This document shows, one piece after another, positions 17,861 to 26,800 of a stretch of DNA of 64,000 nucleotides (position 1 is the stretch's first letter; every line of letters starts with the position of its first letter). The notes under the pieces are model-generated. The model saw only the letters and a program-made list of their open reading frames with translations. It was not told the DNA's origin and did not search any database. The DNA is from Turritopsis dohrnii (lineage: Eukaryota > Cnidaria > Hydrozoa > Anthoathecata > Oceaniidae): contig BQMF02000101.1 of the NCBI GenBank assembly GCA_027922465.2, forward strand, positions 1 to 64,000. The letters are read 5' to 3'. Position numbers and translations under genes: made by a program.

Positions 17861-18466
17861 TTAACAAATCATGTGCGTTCTTGGATGTTCCATTCTCATG
17901 ACTAGGCACGTGTGTTTCCCTTCTTTCAGTTTTTCTTTGACGTTTTTCAATTCTTCTTGCGATTCAATGACATCGTTCTCTTCATGAATGGTGGCTAGAT
18001 CGTTTCTATCTTTTGGATACCACACATATAACATTTTAGCTTGCCGTCGTAAATTTTTAGGTATAGCCGTGTATGATTGTGTAAGTAACCATAGCGAATG
18101 GTTTCGATGGCGACCACTAATTGCCAACTCGAGCAAAGGGTTTCTCTTTTTGTCCAATTTTTCATCAGCTATGATGTCGTCAATGAGGAATAAGGTTTTG
18201 TATCCGGCGCAAAAGAAGTCCATTTTCTTAATATATTCATACAAAGATCCTTCCGGTTCAATTAAAATCACATAGCTGTCATTCCAGAACCACTTCCGAT
18301 CTCTGTAAGTCTGATTCCACCTCAAGGTGGGACATATAATCACGATGAAATCAAAGTGATTATAGTATTGATTTTCTAATAATTTTACAACACGATCCGT
18401 TTTGCCGCACGATGTTGGTCCGACGAATAATGCTGTGTGAGGTTCTTTCATGTAAAGTGTATCCAT
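17861..18466 (-). CDS. A32-like genome-packaging ATPase (copy B)
   Basis: Powers DNA packaging into the capsid. The 201-residue protein has a Walker A motif GPTSCGKT at 16-23, a Walker B strand TLFLIDD ending in Asp96-Asp97, and the following LLELAISGRHRNHSLWLLTQ segment, typical of the FtsK/HerA-type ATPases of Polintons, adintoviruses and large DNA viruses. It lies 4 bp downstream of the capsid gene on the same strand, fitting co-expression. The frame is intact, unlike copy A. Confidence 0.9.
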   Translation of the reverse strand: MDTLYMKEPHTALFVGPTSCGKTDRVVKLLENQYYNHFDFIVIICPTLRWNQTYRDRKWFWNDSYVILIEPEGSLYEYIKKMDFFCAGYKTLFLIDDIIADEKLDKKRNPLLELAISGRHRNHSLWLLTQSYTAIPKNLRRQAKMLYVWYPKDRNDLATIHEENDVIESQEELKNVKEKLKEGKHTCLVMRMEHPRTHMIC

Positions 18467-18470
18467 TTTA

Positions 18471-19787
18471 CTAATATAATGCAGACATAAATTGACCGTT
18501 TTGAATATTTAATTGAGCGTCCATTATTAGATATATATATGCGTTTAAGTTTCCTGCAGTTTCAGCGGTCTTTTCAATATGTAAAGTGATGCCTTCACTC
18601 GCATTTTCAATCCTTCGACCGGTCCCATGCAAGGCATTCTCATCAATTGTTCTGAAATCTAACCATAGAGCATACTTGTTTGTCAAGTAATCAGAGACTT
18701 TTACATCATGTAATCCTAAGCGCTTTCGGTTTTCGCCGACGCTATTATCTTTTGGTTTTCCTTCAGCAAAATACTTGCAAATCTCATTGTATTGCTCAAA
18801 CGGTTGCATCCCTTGAGCAAAAAGTTGGTTTGGCTTACCCTCGACGATGACAGATACCTTTTCGATCTTTGGATTGTAGAATTTACAAGTTTCTCGTTTG
18901 TAGGATTTTTCTTCTTCAAATAGAACTAAAATACCCTTCAAAGATTTGGCTGGTGTGTTGAATGACCAATTCCACGTTGTGTCTGACTTGTTTACTCTAA
19001 TTTGTCTGTGCCGCAAAATCCTATCATAGAGCAAAGCCATGTTTTGATATTCAGAAGCGATTTGTCTAGCCAACGTGGGTTGTGTCACAAGCTCATATTC
19101 AAGTGAGATGTTAGATATTTTGTATTTACCGTCTGGGTTACGTTTTTGACCTGCGGCAGTATCTGGAGGGTCAGAATAAATAACTCGGTTATAGTCGTTA
19201 AATGTGATCTCGTAGCAAAGCCTATTACCTAAACCCGCTTGATAATATGGGATAGTACTATCTAGCATCTCAAAGTCGAGTGGAATGACAAACTTGTTTT
19301 TATAGGTGTCAGCAATGGCTTTGTCTTCCGCATCATCGTCCTTTTTATCTGAAGCACCAATCCTTAATTTCATACAATTCTCTGTACACCCATCGTCGAT
19401 GATGATACCCTGTCTTATCGCGTTTCTCTTTTCAAACTTGGTTAACCATAAATCTCTGTAACACCCAAAAAGATCAAAGTCGTCGATACTCAATATCTCG
19501 TTACCTTCGAACTTGACAGCCAACTTCTTAACGATAGCTCTTCCAATGTTACTGACCAATGTTCTTTTTGAGTCAGCTTTCGATTCGAGTTCAATATCAA
19601 AACTTAGATTCGTTGTTCCTGGAATAATGACATCATCACTTCCTAAATTTGGAAACCTAACCAATAATAGCTGATTTTGATCGATCTCACTCGGATTGTG
19701 TGTGACAATTACTTTTTGACGAGAACCTTTTACACCGCGGGCAGTTCTAAGTGAACGTTCTGGATTCAACTTCTTTCCGTATTCCAT
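18471..19787 (-). CDS. Major capsid protein, double jelly-roll (copy B)
   Basis: The 438-residue protein matches the Polinton major capsid family. Recognisable stretches are NPSEIDQNQLLLVRFPNLG (about 31-49), TLVSNIGRAIVKKLAVKFEG, FGCYRDLWLTKFEKRNAIRQ and FVIPLDFEMLDSTIPYYQ, followed by LCYEITFNDYNRVI. The family folds as two jelly rolls that trimerise into hexon-like capsomers. The frame is open from ATG to stop, which suggests recent activity. It is followed closely by the ATPase and preceded by the penton gene, the usual morphogenesis cluster. Confidence 0.9.
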   Translation of the reverse strand: MEYGKKLNPERSLRTARGVKGSRQKVIVTHNPSEIDQNQLLLVRFPNLGSDDVIIPGTTNLSFDIELESKADSKRTLVSNIGRAIVKKLAVKFEGNEILSIDDFDLFGCYRDLWLTKFEKRNAIRQGIIIDDGCTENCMKLRIGASDKKDDDAEDKAIADTYKNKFVIPLDFEMLDSTIPYYQAGLGNRLCYEITFNDYNRVIYSDPPDTAAGQKRNPDGKYKISNISLEYELVTQPTLARQIASEYQNMALLYDRILRHRQIRVNKSDTTWNWSFNTPAKSLKGILVLFEEEKSYKRETCKFYNPKIEKVSVIVEGKPNQLFAQGMQPFEQYNEICKYFAEGKPKDNSVGENRKRLGLHDVKVSDYLTNKYALWLDFRTIDENALHGTGRRIENASEGITLHIEKTAETAGNLNAYIYLIMDAQLNIQNGQFMSALY

Positions 19788-19789
19788 TG

Positions 19790-19810
19790 TTAATTATGAT
19801 ATATAATTAA
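19790..19810 (-). terminator. Hairpin between penton and major capsid genes
   Basis: TTAATTAT and ATAATTAA form an 8-bp AT-only stem with a 5-nt loop, in the 43-bp gap downstream of the penton gene. Being pure AT it is weaker evidence than the other hairpins. Confidence 0.35.
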
Positions 19811-19830
19811 TTATTACTTTTTATCTCGTT

Positions 19831-20391
19831 TTAGCGGATGTGCAAAACAACGGTTGTACCCAGATCTTCTTTTAGTATACCACCATGCTGATCTGTCAGT
19901 CTCAATGTGAGAGACTGGAATACACCGTTTTTTAGTTTTTTGTAATGGGGATTTTTAGGCTCAGTATGTGTAAAGCCACTATAATTAGGGATGGGAACAG
20001 TTAGTAGAATATCACTTAGCTTTCCATCCTCAAGATTTTGAGTGTTGTCGAGTTCAGAGAGATGTAAATTCATTTTGGTTATTTTAGCTAGCGTATTTGT
20101 TCTGATTATTTGAGAGTATTTGCCTAATGGTTTATGTTCTATATCACCTTCTAAAAAGGTGCCTGCTAAAAACGCGTTCAATTCTCTGCCAGTGAATTTT
20201 CGTTTTGGTATCGACTTTTCAACTTTCCCATCGTCAGACATTTTCAATGTTATCGGTGTTGTGATTTGATAGGTGAAGGTGTCTCCAAATATCTCACATA
20301 ATGCGATCTCTTTCGAACCGTCCATATTTCGAATGGGGTAAGGTAGATATATGGTCTTCTCACCCCTTACGAGATTTGCTGTGATATACAT
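19831..20391 (-). CDS. Penton-like minor capsid protein (copy B)
   Basis: The 186-residue protein corresponds to the Polinton minor capsid family, a single jelly roll forming capsid vertices. It is beta-rich throughout and ends LTLRLTDQHGG and TTVVLHIR, the characteristic end of these proteins. It diverges from the 379-residue gene across only 39 bp and precedes the major capsid gene on the same strand. The frame is intact. Confidence 0.8.
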   Translation of the reverse strand: MYITANLVRGEKTIYLPYPIRNMDGSKEIALCEIFGDTFTYQITTPITLKMSDDGKVEKSIPKRKFTGRELNAFLAGTFLEGDIEHKPLGKYSQIIRTNTLAKITKMNLHLSELDNTQNLEDGKLSDILLTVPIPNYSGFTHTEPKNPHYKKLKNGVFQSLTLRLTDQHGGILKEDLGTTVVLHIR

Positions 20392-20430
20392 TTTCTTGTA
20401 TTAAATAGAAGATAATATTATTAAATAATA
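20392..20430. promoter_or_regulatory. Short divergent promoter, penton and 379-residue gene
   Basis: Only 39 AT-rich bases separate two divergent start codons, so both core promoters must lie here or inside the genes. No inverted motif like that at 14087-14145 is visible. Confidence 0.35.
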
Positions 20431-21570
20431 ATGGAGAATATTTTTAAATATGTTCCCAACGCGCTTTATAAACCAAATGGAGGGCAATACCTTCAGATAT
20501 TGAATGCTAAAGATTTATACAAACAAACAATTATCGTCTCTGAGAGCGGTTCTTTCCCCGCAACTTTTCCAAATATATTTACTAATTACGAAATGGATGA
20601 AAATGATCAACGTATGAAAATTTGGAAGGAACAACCATTTAAATTATGGCAAACCCAACTCAATTTTGTCACTTGGTGTGCTTCAAGTGCTTGTGGAGTC
20701 AGTTCTGAACACCTGAAAGAAGGTCGCTCTACTCCTATGATTAGAGCGGTATATCGTTTTCACGTCTATTATCATATTAGACGAATCATTAAGCGTCTGC
20801 AGACACCTCTACCTTTTGAAGATAGTTTCAACCAATACGATAATCCTTATAACAAAGAAGAGTTTTTAAAAATCTGTAGTGAATATGGTGTCGATTCTGA
20901 TCCTAAAAAATATAGAGGGCAATATTTTTATAGCTCGTATCAAAAAAGACGTAGAGACTATCCAACGCCAGGTCTGAGTTATTTCACAGACGACTCCATG
21001 ACACGATGGATTATAGAAAAATCTAAAGGCTTTACAAAAACAGGTCTTGTAAAAATTTCAGAGAGTGTTAGAGCATATGCTTATCTTCTTCTTAGTTCGC
21101 AAGCCTCAGCTCGTTCTTCTATTTTAGGTAATAATTCAAGTGCTTTGACAGCTCAAAGAGTTTTTATGAACAACTTTGAAGACATTGTTAACCGCAGAGT
21201 TGATATTCAAGATGACATTAAACGTTATCAAGATACTTTGAATTACGCTTCAAGTAAAGTTGATTATTCTGTTGGACAAGGTATTTACATGTTACCTAGT
21301 GACATGAATCTAAACATCAAGTCGGGAGTGTCTGGTTATAATAATAAAATTCTCATATCTAATGACAACTTGAGCCTCGGAAGAAACAAAATGATTAATG
21401 TTATGCAAGAGCATCATATTTTACCCAAAGTGACTAGCTCTCAAAAAGAAGTTCACAAAAGAGTAGTGAGTCAAACAGATTCACTCCCATCTCATGAAGA
21501 AGAGAAAATAGCTTTGGTTTTAGCGATTACCACGATGTTTAGTATATGGTATTATTATTATTATTATTGA
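20431..21570 (+). CDS. Conserved Polinton protein of unknown function, 379 residues
   Basis: The protein has a mixed N-terminal domain (1-150, including AVYRFHVYYHIRRIIKRL), a middle region with a Tyr-rich low-complexity part, a helical domain (about 215-300) and a C-terminal hydrophobic helix (KIALVLAITTMFSIW) ending in Tyr residues coded by an ATT microsatellite. I recall similar proteins from other cnidarian Polintons but know no function. The C-terminal anchor suggests membrane association. It is not a protease by any motif I can see. Confidence 0.65.
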   Translation: MENIFKYVPNALYKPNGGQYLQILNAKDLYKQTIIVSESGSFPATFPNIFTNYEMDENDQRMKIWKEQPFKLWQTQLNFVTWCASSACGVSSEHLKEGRSTPMIRAVYRFHVYYHIRRIIKRLQTPLPFEDSFNQYDNPYNKEEFLKICSEYGVDSDPKKYRGQYFYSSYQKRRRDYPTPGLSYFTDDSMTRWIIEKSKGFTKTGLVKISESVRAYAYLLLSSQASARSSILGNNSSALTAQRVFMNNFEDIVNRRVDIQDDIKRYQDTLNYASSKVDYSVGQGIYMLPSDMNLNIKSGVSGYNNKILISNDNLSLGRNKMINVMQEHHILPKVTSSQKEVHKRVVSQTDSLPSHEEEKIALVLAITTMFSIWYYYYYY

Positions 21571-21608
21571 AAACAAAACTCTATTTAGAGAACCCTTAGG
21601 TTTTTGTA

Positions 21609-21994
21609 CCGACAGCCACATGTCATAGTAGTTTAGGTTCATGCTAACACCTTCAAGCCCTGGCGTTTATATCCCGACAGCCACATGTCATAGTAGTTTA
21701 GGTTCATGCTAACACCTTCAAGCCCTGACGTTTATATCCCGACAGCCACATGTCATAGTAGTTTAGGTTCATGCTAACACCTTCAAGCCCTGACGTTTAT
21801 ATCCCGACAGCCACATGTCATAGTAGTTTAGGTTCATGCTAACACCTTCAAGCCCTGACGTTTATATCCCGACAGCCACATGTCATAGTAGTTTAGGTTC
21901 ATGCTAACACCTTCAAGCCCTGACGTTTATATCCCGACAGCCACATGTCATAGTAGTTTAGGTTCATGCTAACACCTTCAAGCCCTGACGTTTA
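21609..21994. repeat. 65-bp tandem repeat, six units
   Basis: Six head-to-tail units of about 65 bp begin CCGACAGCCACATGTCATAG and end CCTGACGTTTATAT. Units 2-6 are practically identical; the first differs at its last few bases (CTGGCG for CTGACG). The array lies between the last gene and the right terminal repeat. I see no coding potential. Confidence 0.9.
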
Positions 21995-22156
21995 TGTTGA
22001 ATTTCGATCGATTTGACGGTAACCTGAATGTCTCTGTGGACCAGTGAAACCTGACAGTGATTAATCACCCAGACCGAAGTCTACCCAAACCGCGATATAT
22101 CCAACGCAACTGCGGGGAAGTGCGCACTCATGCAAGTTTTTCAACCAGGACATGAG
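21995..22156. other. Non-coding spacer before the tRNA-like sequence
   Basis: The sequence between the 65-bp repeats and the tRNA-like element is less AT-rich than the rest of the Polinton. I see no gene. It could be the body of a tRNA-derived SINE. Confidence 0.4.
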
Positions 22157-22230
22157 AGACCGAGTGGGGTTCGAACACACGACCTTGTTGTTACAAGTTA
22201 GCGTTCTTATCCACTAGACTACTCTGATCT
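22157..22230 (-). tRNA. tRNA-like sequence (degenerate or tRNA-derived)
   Basis: On the minus strand a 74-nt stretch has an A-box-like TAGTCTAGTGGATAAGA, a B box GGTTCGAAC-type core (GTTCGAACCCC) and acceptor arms that pair at five or six of seven positions (AGATCAG with TCGGTCT). The T stem has one mismatch, the D stem is poor, and the anticodon arm (CTTG TAACAA CAAG) is one base off the standard loop, perhaps Val (AAC). A tRNA pseudogene or SINE head fits better than a working tRNA. Confidence 0.45.
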
Positions 22231-22248
22231 GTATGTCATATGTATTAT

Positions 22249-22492
22249 TAGCTTATTTATGTTATAAAAAATGAAACTTCTACAAACTGCTTTTTACTAC
22301 ATTTTTATGAGATATTTAATTGTTTACAATTATGAGTAATTTGTGGTTATAATAATAGAAACTGCTTACGTAATCAAAATAACACGTTTCATAACTCGTA
22401 TCGCGTTATGAAAACAAAGATGATATTAGCTATAGTAGGGAAATTCCCGATATCGTATGATTTTGGGCCAACATCCGCACTTTCCTATCTCT
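22249..22492 (-). repeat. Right terminal inverted repeat of copy B
   Basis: Reverse complement of 7192-7462 with indels, including a short insertion (about 22358-22378) absent on the left. It ends CTATCTCT at 22492; unrelated sequence follows. Confidence 0.85.
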
Positions 22493-22944
22493 ACTTTTCA
22501 TTCGGTCTGTTTCATTCGATGTAACTTTTTGTCGCACTTCCTCGACGATGTTTCAAAAGTAATCAACAACATAAAGGCTTCAACCAGGTGTTTCGGAACA
22601 TTCGTTCTGTTCTATATTGCAACTAGGTTAGAACAGTGAAATTACTCAAAATGAAAAATTGTGGCATCCTCCTCCCCTATAGCCACTCCAAAAAAAGGAA
22701 CTGTTTTTATTGCTGGTGTATGTGTGATAACAGACACAAGTAATATAAACAATTCCTTTTGTCCGCACCTTGTTTTTGAAGTTTTCTGTGAAAGAGCCAA
22801 ACATAAATAATCATCAAAAGAATAATTTAATCGCTTAAAAAACGAGAATTTGGAAAGCTTCGAGAGAAAATGGAAACACAAAATGAAATTCATGTTTTTA
22901 AAAATTTTACCAAAAAGGGAAGACAGGAAATAAAGGAAGAGAAA
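22493..22944. other. Flank right of the Polinton, nothing recognised
   Basis: The sequence does not resume the interrupted ATPase gene of copy A, as a simple nested insertion would require. Only short chance-like ORFs are present. Confidence 0.5.
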
Positions 22945-23808
22945 TTATTGAGCTGATTTTTTGGTAGTTACACTTTTCAAAGTGCTCGAATACCAGTGAT
23001 CTAATCCTACTTTGACAGAATCGATCTTAAAAGATTCGAGCATTAGACGTGTTGATTCTAGTGCAGAAAAGATCATAGGCAGTCGAATTTCTTGACTGTA
23101 ATCATACCGGTTTTGATAAAAATTCATGGCAAATTCCCTTTTAGATGCATCTCCACAACAAATGTATCGATCTAAAAATACTTTAAAAGCTCCACCCATA
23201 AAACTTTTACCCATTCCATACACAACAGTTTCAACACGTTTCAACTCTGAAAATGCTTTTGATTTCAGATCATCTAACTTTTCCTGTTGAGTTTTTTCGA
23301 CTCGTCGAACTTCTTGTTCGAGCCTACAAAGTTCTTGAGTAAAAACCTTATGGATTTTTAGAACAGACTTCCACTGCAAGACTTGTAAATTTTGAAACAT
23401 TTTCTCGACAGTTTTGCCACTTTTTTGAAACGATTTTACTTTCAAAAAATCAGCTCTGAGGTTTTCTTCATTGAAAGGTTTTGTTTTGTAGATATCGAAG
23501 TTACCTTCAACAATCCACTTTAAAACATTTCTTTCTTCCTGACTGAATTCGCTCAAACTTTTTCGACACTCTTGGAGGTGAAACATTTCAAGCGAATTCG
23601 CAGGATCAATTTTAAAATCTTCTCTTTCTTTGTCCAACTCTTCGACAACTTGCTTAAGTTCTTCGATTTTAGAACGCAAGCGATCATTTTCGTCGAAAAA
23701 CTCGATTTCTTTGGCATCAAGTTTTTCTTCCCATTTCTCTTCTGTTACCTTGGAATTTACCATTTCATGGTAATGTTCAATTTTCAGTCGCCAAAATTCC
23801 TCTTGCAA
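22945..23808 (-). CDS. Coiled-coil protein of unknown family, 287 residues
   Basis: The ORF is long for this AT-rich sequence and highly charged. Heptad-like helices cover about residues 1-65 and 155-195, separated by a region with FSQEERNVLKWIVEGNFD. The C-terminal third contains GMGKSFMGGAFKVFLDRYICC. I recognise no domain. Upstream on the minus strand are two A-runs of about 16 and 22 bases, so the ATG is the likely start unless this is one exon of a larger gene. It could be host or belong to an unnamed element. Confidence 0.45.
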   Translation of the reverse strand: MQEEFWRLKIEHYHEMVNSKVTEEKWEEKLDAKEIEFFDENDRLRSKIEELKQVVEELDKEREDFKIDPANSLEMFHLQECRKSLSEFSQEERNVLKWIVEGNFDIYKTKPFNEENLRADFLKVKSFQKSGKTVEKMFQNLQVLQWKSVLKIHKVFTQELCRLEQEVRRVEKTQQEKLDDLKSKAFSELKRVETVVYGMGKSFMGGAFKVFLDRYICCGDASKREFAMNFYQNRYDYSQEIRLPMIFSALESTRLMLESFKIDSVKVGLDHWYSSTLKSVTTKKSAQ

Positions 23809-23897
23809 GTTGGTTTTCTCGCATTTACACTTTTTTTTTTTTTTTTATTAAATTTTTTTTTTTTTTTTTTTTTTCATTAGTATATACATAACATACA

Positions 23898-26800
23898 TCT
23901 ATATATTAATAGCCGATTCTCCGTCTGTCTGTTTGTTTGTTTGTTTGTTTGTAAGTCACGCAAAATGGTAGATTGAGTTGTGAGCGAAATTATTTCTTTT
24001 TTTGTGTGCGACCTGAGTTCAAAACAAATACATTGCAACCCCAATCGAACGTGACATTTTTTGGCTGATGAACTAATAGGAATAACGTTTCGTTTTTATT
24101 ATTTTGTTAGTTTTATATTCCACGTTGACTTGGCTTTGAAAACAATACATCAACTAAATACAAAGAAACTAACTGATAAAACATTTTGGACAAAAAGCAG
24201 CCTTGGCAGAACGTGGTAGCATGTTCGGTTTGCCAGTGTATTCTAACGTACCCTTGCCTGACTGTCTGAGACGGGTGAGCTTTTTTTTCGAGTAATCAAA
24301 ATGTTTAAAAACCGATAGGTAAAAAAAGAGTATCATAAAACAAAATATTTTTTTTTGCTTTTGTCATATAATAGTTGTCTTAATTTGTTTTAATCGATTT
24401 CTTTTAATCTATTTTATTTTATATCAGATCGAACGTTTTTTTATTCACTTTATTCATTTAGCACGTGCCTTTTTTTCTCTCCTCCCGTGTGATCTTTTTA
24501 AGAAGAGAAACCATTTCCCCCTTACGCTTGATAGCACCATAAAAAGTTGAAGTTTTTATACGTTTTGAGTGTATTGTTACATTGATAAAAGATTGGTTTT
24601 ACCAGAGGTTGTGACTTCGAATCTGCTTCTGGTTGAACACAAGTTGTACGAGCCGTTTATAAGGAAATTTGACGTTTATTGATACAGTGATACAGAGCAG
24701 GTGGACATGGGCGGCGAGCGACGCCGCCTTGGCGGCTAGTCTATATATTAATACCCAATTCTCCGTCTGTCTGTCTGTTTGTTTGTTCGTTTGTTTGTAA
24801 GTCACGCAAAATGGTAGATTGAGTTGTAAGCGAAATTATTTCTTTTTTTGTGTGCGACGTGAGTTCGAAGCAAATACATTGCAACCCCAATCGAACGTCA
24901 CTTTTTTTGGCTGGTGAACTAATAGGAATAACGTTTTGTTTTTATTATTATTGTGTTAGTTTTATATTCCACGTTGACTTGGCTTTGAAAACAATACATC
25001 AACTAAATACAAAGAAACTAACTGATCAAACATTTTGGACAAAAAGCAGCAGTGGCAGAACGTGGCAGCATGTGCGGTTTGCCAGTGTATCTTAATGCTT
25101 TCCTGACTGTCTGAGATGGGTGAACTTTTTTTCGAGCAATCAAAATGTTTAAAAACCGATAGGTAAAAAAAAGAGAATCATGAAACAAAATATTTGTTTT
25201 TTTGCTTTTGTCTTAATAGTTGTCTTAATTTCTTTTAATCGATTTCTTTTAATCTATTTTAATCTGATCGAACGTTTTTTATTCACTTCATTCTTTTAGC
25301 ACGTGCATTTTTTTTCTCCTCCCGTGTGATCTTTTTAAGAAGAGAAACCATTTTTTCACCTACTTCTGATAGCACCCATGTTAGAGCGCGTAAAACAAAA
25401 GCCAATAATAAGTTGAAAAGTTTTTTCTCTCTGCGTTTTGAGTGTATTGTTAAACTGATATTTGATTGGTTTAAAATCGTAAATAAAAACCACGTGAAGT
25501 TCACGTTGGGAATGCATTGTGTAAAGCAAGAAAGTCTACTGACATTTTAAATGCGACCGCGACAATGAACGGCTGAGTTAAGAACATGCAAGATTTAAAA
25601 CACCAGGAACGTGTTTCTCTTCACGTGCAAACGAGCTTTATTAAGCGATAAAGCCAATAGCAAAGGAAGTCTTATCGCTGGTTTTAAGTGCAATAATTTG
25701 GAGCAGGTGGCGATACAACGCAGGTTGAACATGGGTGGCGAGCGACGCCACCTTGGCGGCTAGTCTATATATTAATACCCGATTCTCCGTCTGTCTGTCT
25801 GTTTGTTTGTTTGTTTGTAAGTCACGCAAAATGGTAGATTGAGTTGTGAGCGAAATTATTTTTTTTGTGTGTGCGACGTGAGTTCGAAGCAAATACATTG
25901 CAACCCTCAATCGAACGTGACTTTTTTTGGCTGATGAACTAATAGGAATAACGTTTTGTTTTTATTATTATTGTTACTTTTATATACCACGTTGACTTGG
26001 CTTTGAAAACAATACATCAACTAAATACAAAGAAACTAACTGAGTAAACGTTTTGGACATAAAGCAGCAGTGGCAGAACGTGGGAGGATGTGCGGTTTAC
26101 CAGTGTATCCTAATGTATCCTTGCCTGACTGTCTGAGACGGGTGAACTTTTTTTCGAGCAATCAAAATGTTTAAACCGATAGGTAAAAAAATACAAAAAT
26201 ACAAAATATTTTTTTTTTGCTTTTGTCATAATAGTTGTCTTAATTTGTTTTAATCGATTTCTTTTAATCTATTTTAGTCAGATCGAACGTTTTTTTTTAT
26301 TCACTTTATTCATTTAGCACGTGCCTTTTTTCTCTCCTCCCGTGTGATCTTTTTAAGAAGAGAAACTATTTCCCCCTTACGTTTGATAGCACCCATGTTA
26401 GAGCGCGTAACTTTTTTAAAACAAAAGTTAATAAAAAGTTGAAGTTTTCTCTCTATACGTTTTGAGTGTATTGTTACACTGATAAAAGATTGGTTTTATC
26501 AGAGGTTGTGACTTCGAATCTGCTTCTGGTTGAACACAAGTTGAACGAGCCGTTTATAAGGAAATTTGACGTTTTTTGATACAGTGATACAGAGCAGGTG
26601 GACATGGGCGGCGAGCGACGCCGCCTTGGCGGCTAGTCTATATATTAATAGCCGATTCTCCGTTTGTTTGTAAGTCACGCAAAATGGTAGATTGAGTTGT
26701 GAGCGAAATTATTTATTTTTTTGTGTGCGACGTGAGTTCGAAGCAAATACATTGCAACTCCAATCGAACGTGACTTTTTTGGCTGATGAACTAATAGGAA

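Larger units (their letters stand above)
7192..22492 (-). mobile_element. Polinton-like (adintovirus-like) element, copy B, complete
   Basis: A 15.3-kb element bounded by inverted repeats that start AGAGATAGGAAAGTGC at both ends; AG termini and this size fit Polintons/Mavericks. It encodes polymerase B, integrase, packaging ATPase, major and minor capsid proteins and several membrane proteins. No clear 6-bp target duplication is seen: the left flank is the ATPase of copy A (TTTGTC) and the right flank is ACTTTT in unrelated sequence. Polymerase, SAP-like and integrase genes have small frame breaks; the structural genes are open. The strand given follows the polymerase and capsid genes. Confidence 0.9.

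Noticed and set aside
21609..21994. CRISPR-like array
   Set aside because: The units are contiguous 65-bp tandem repeats with no unique spacers, in a eukaryotic element.
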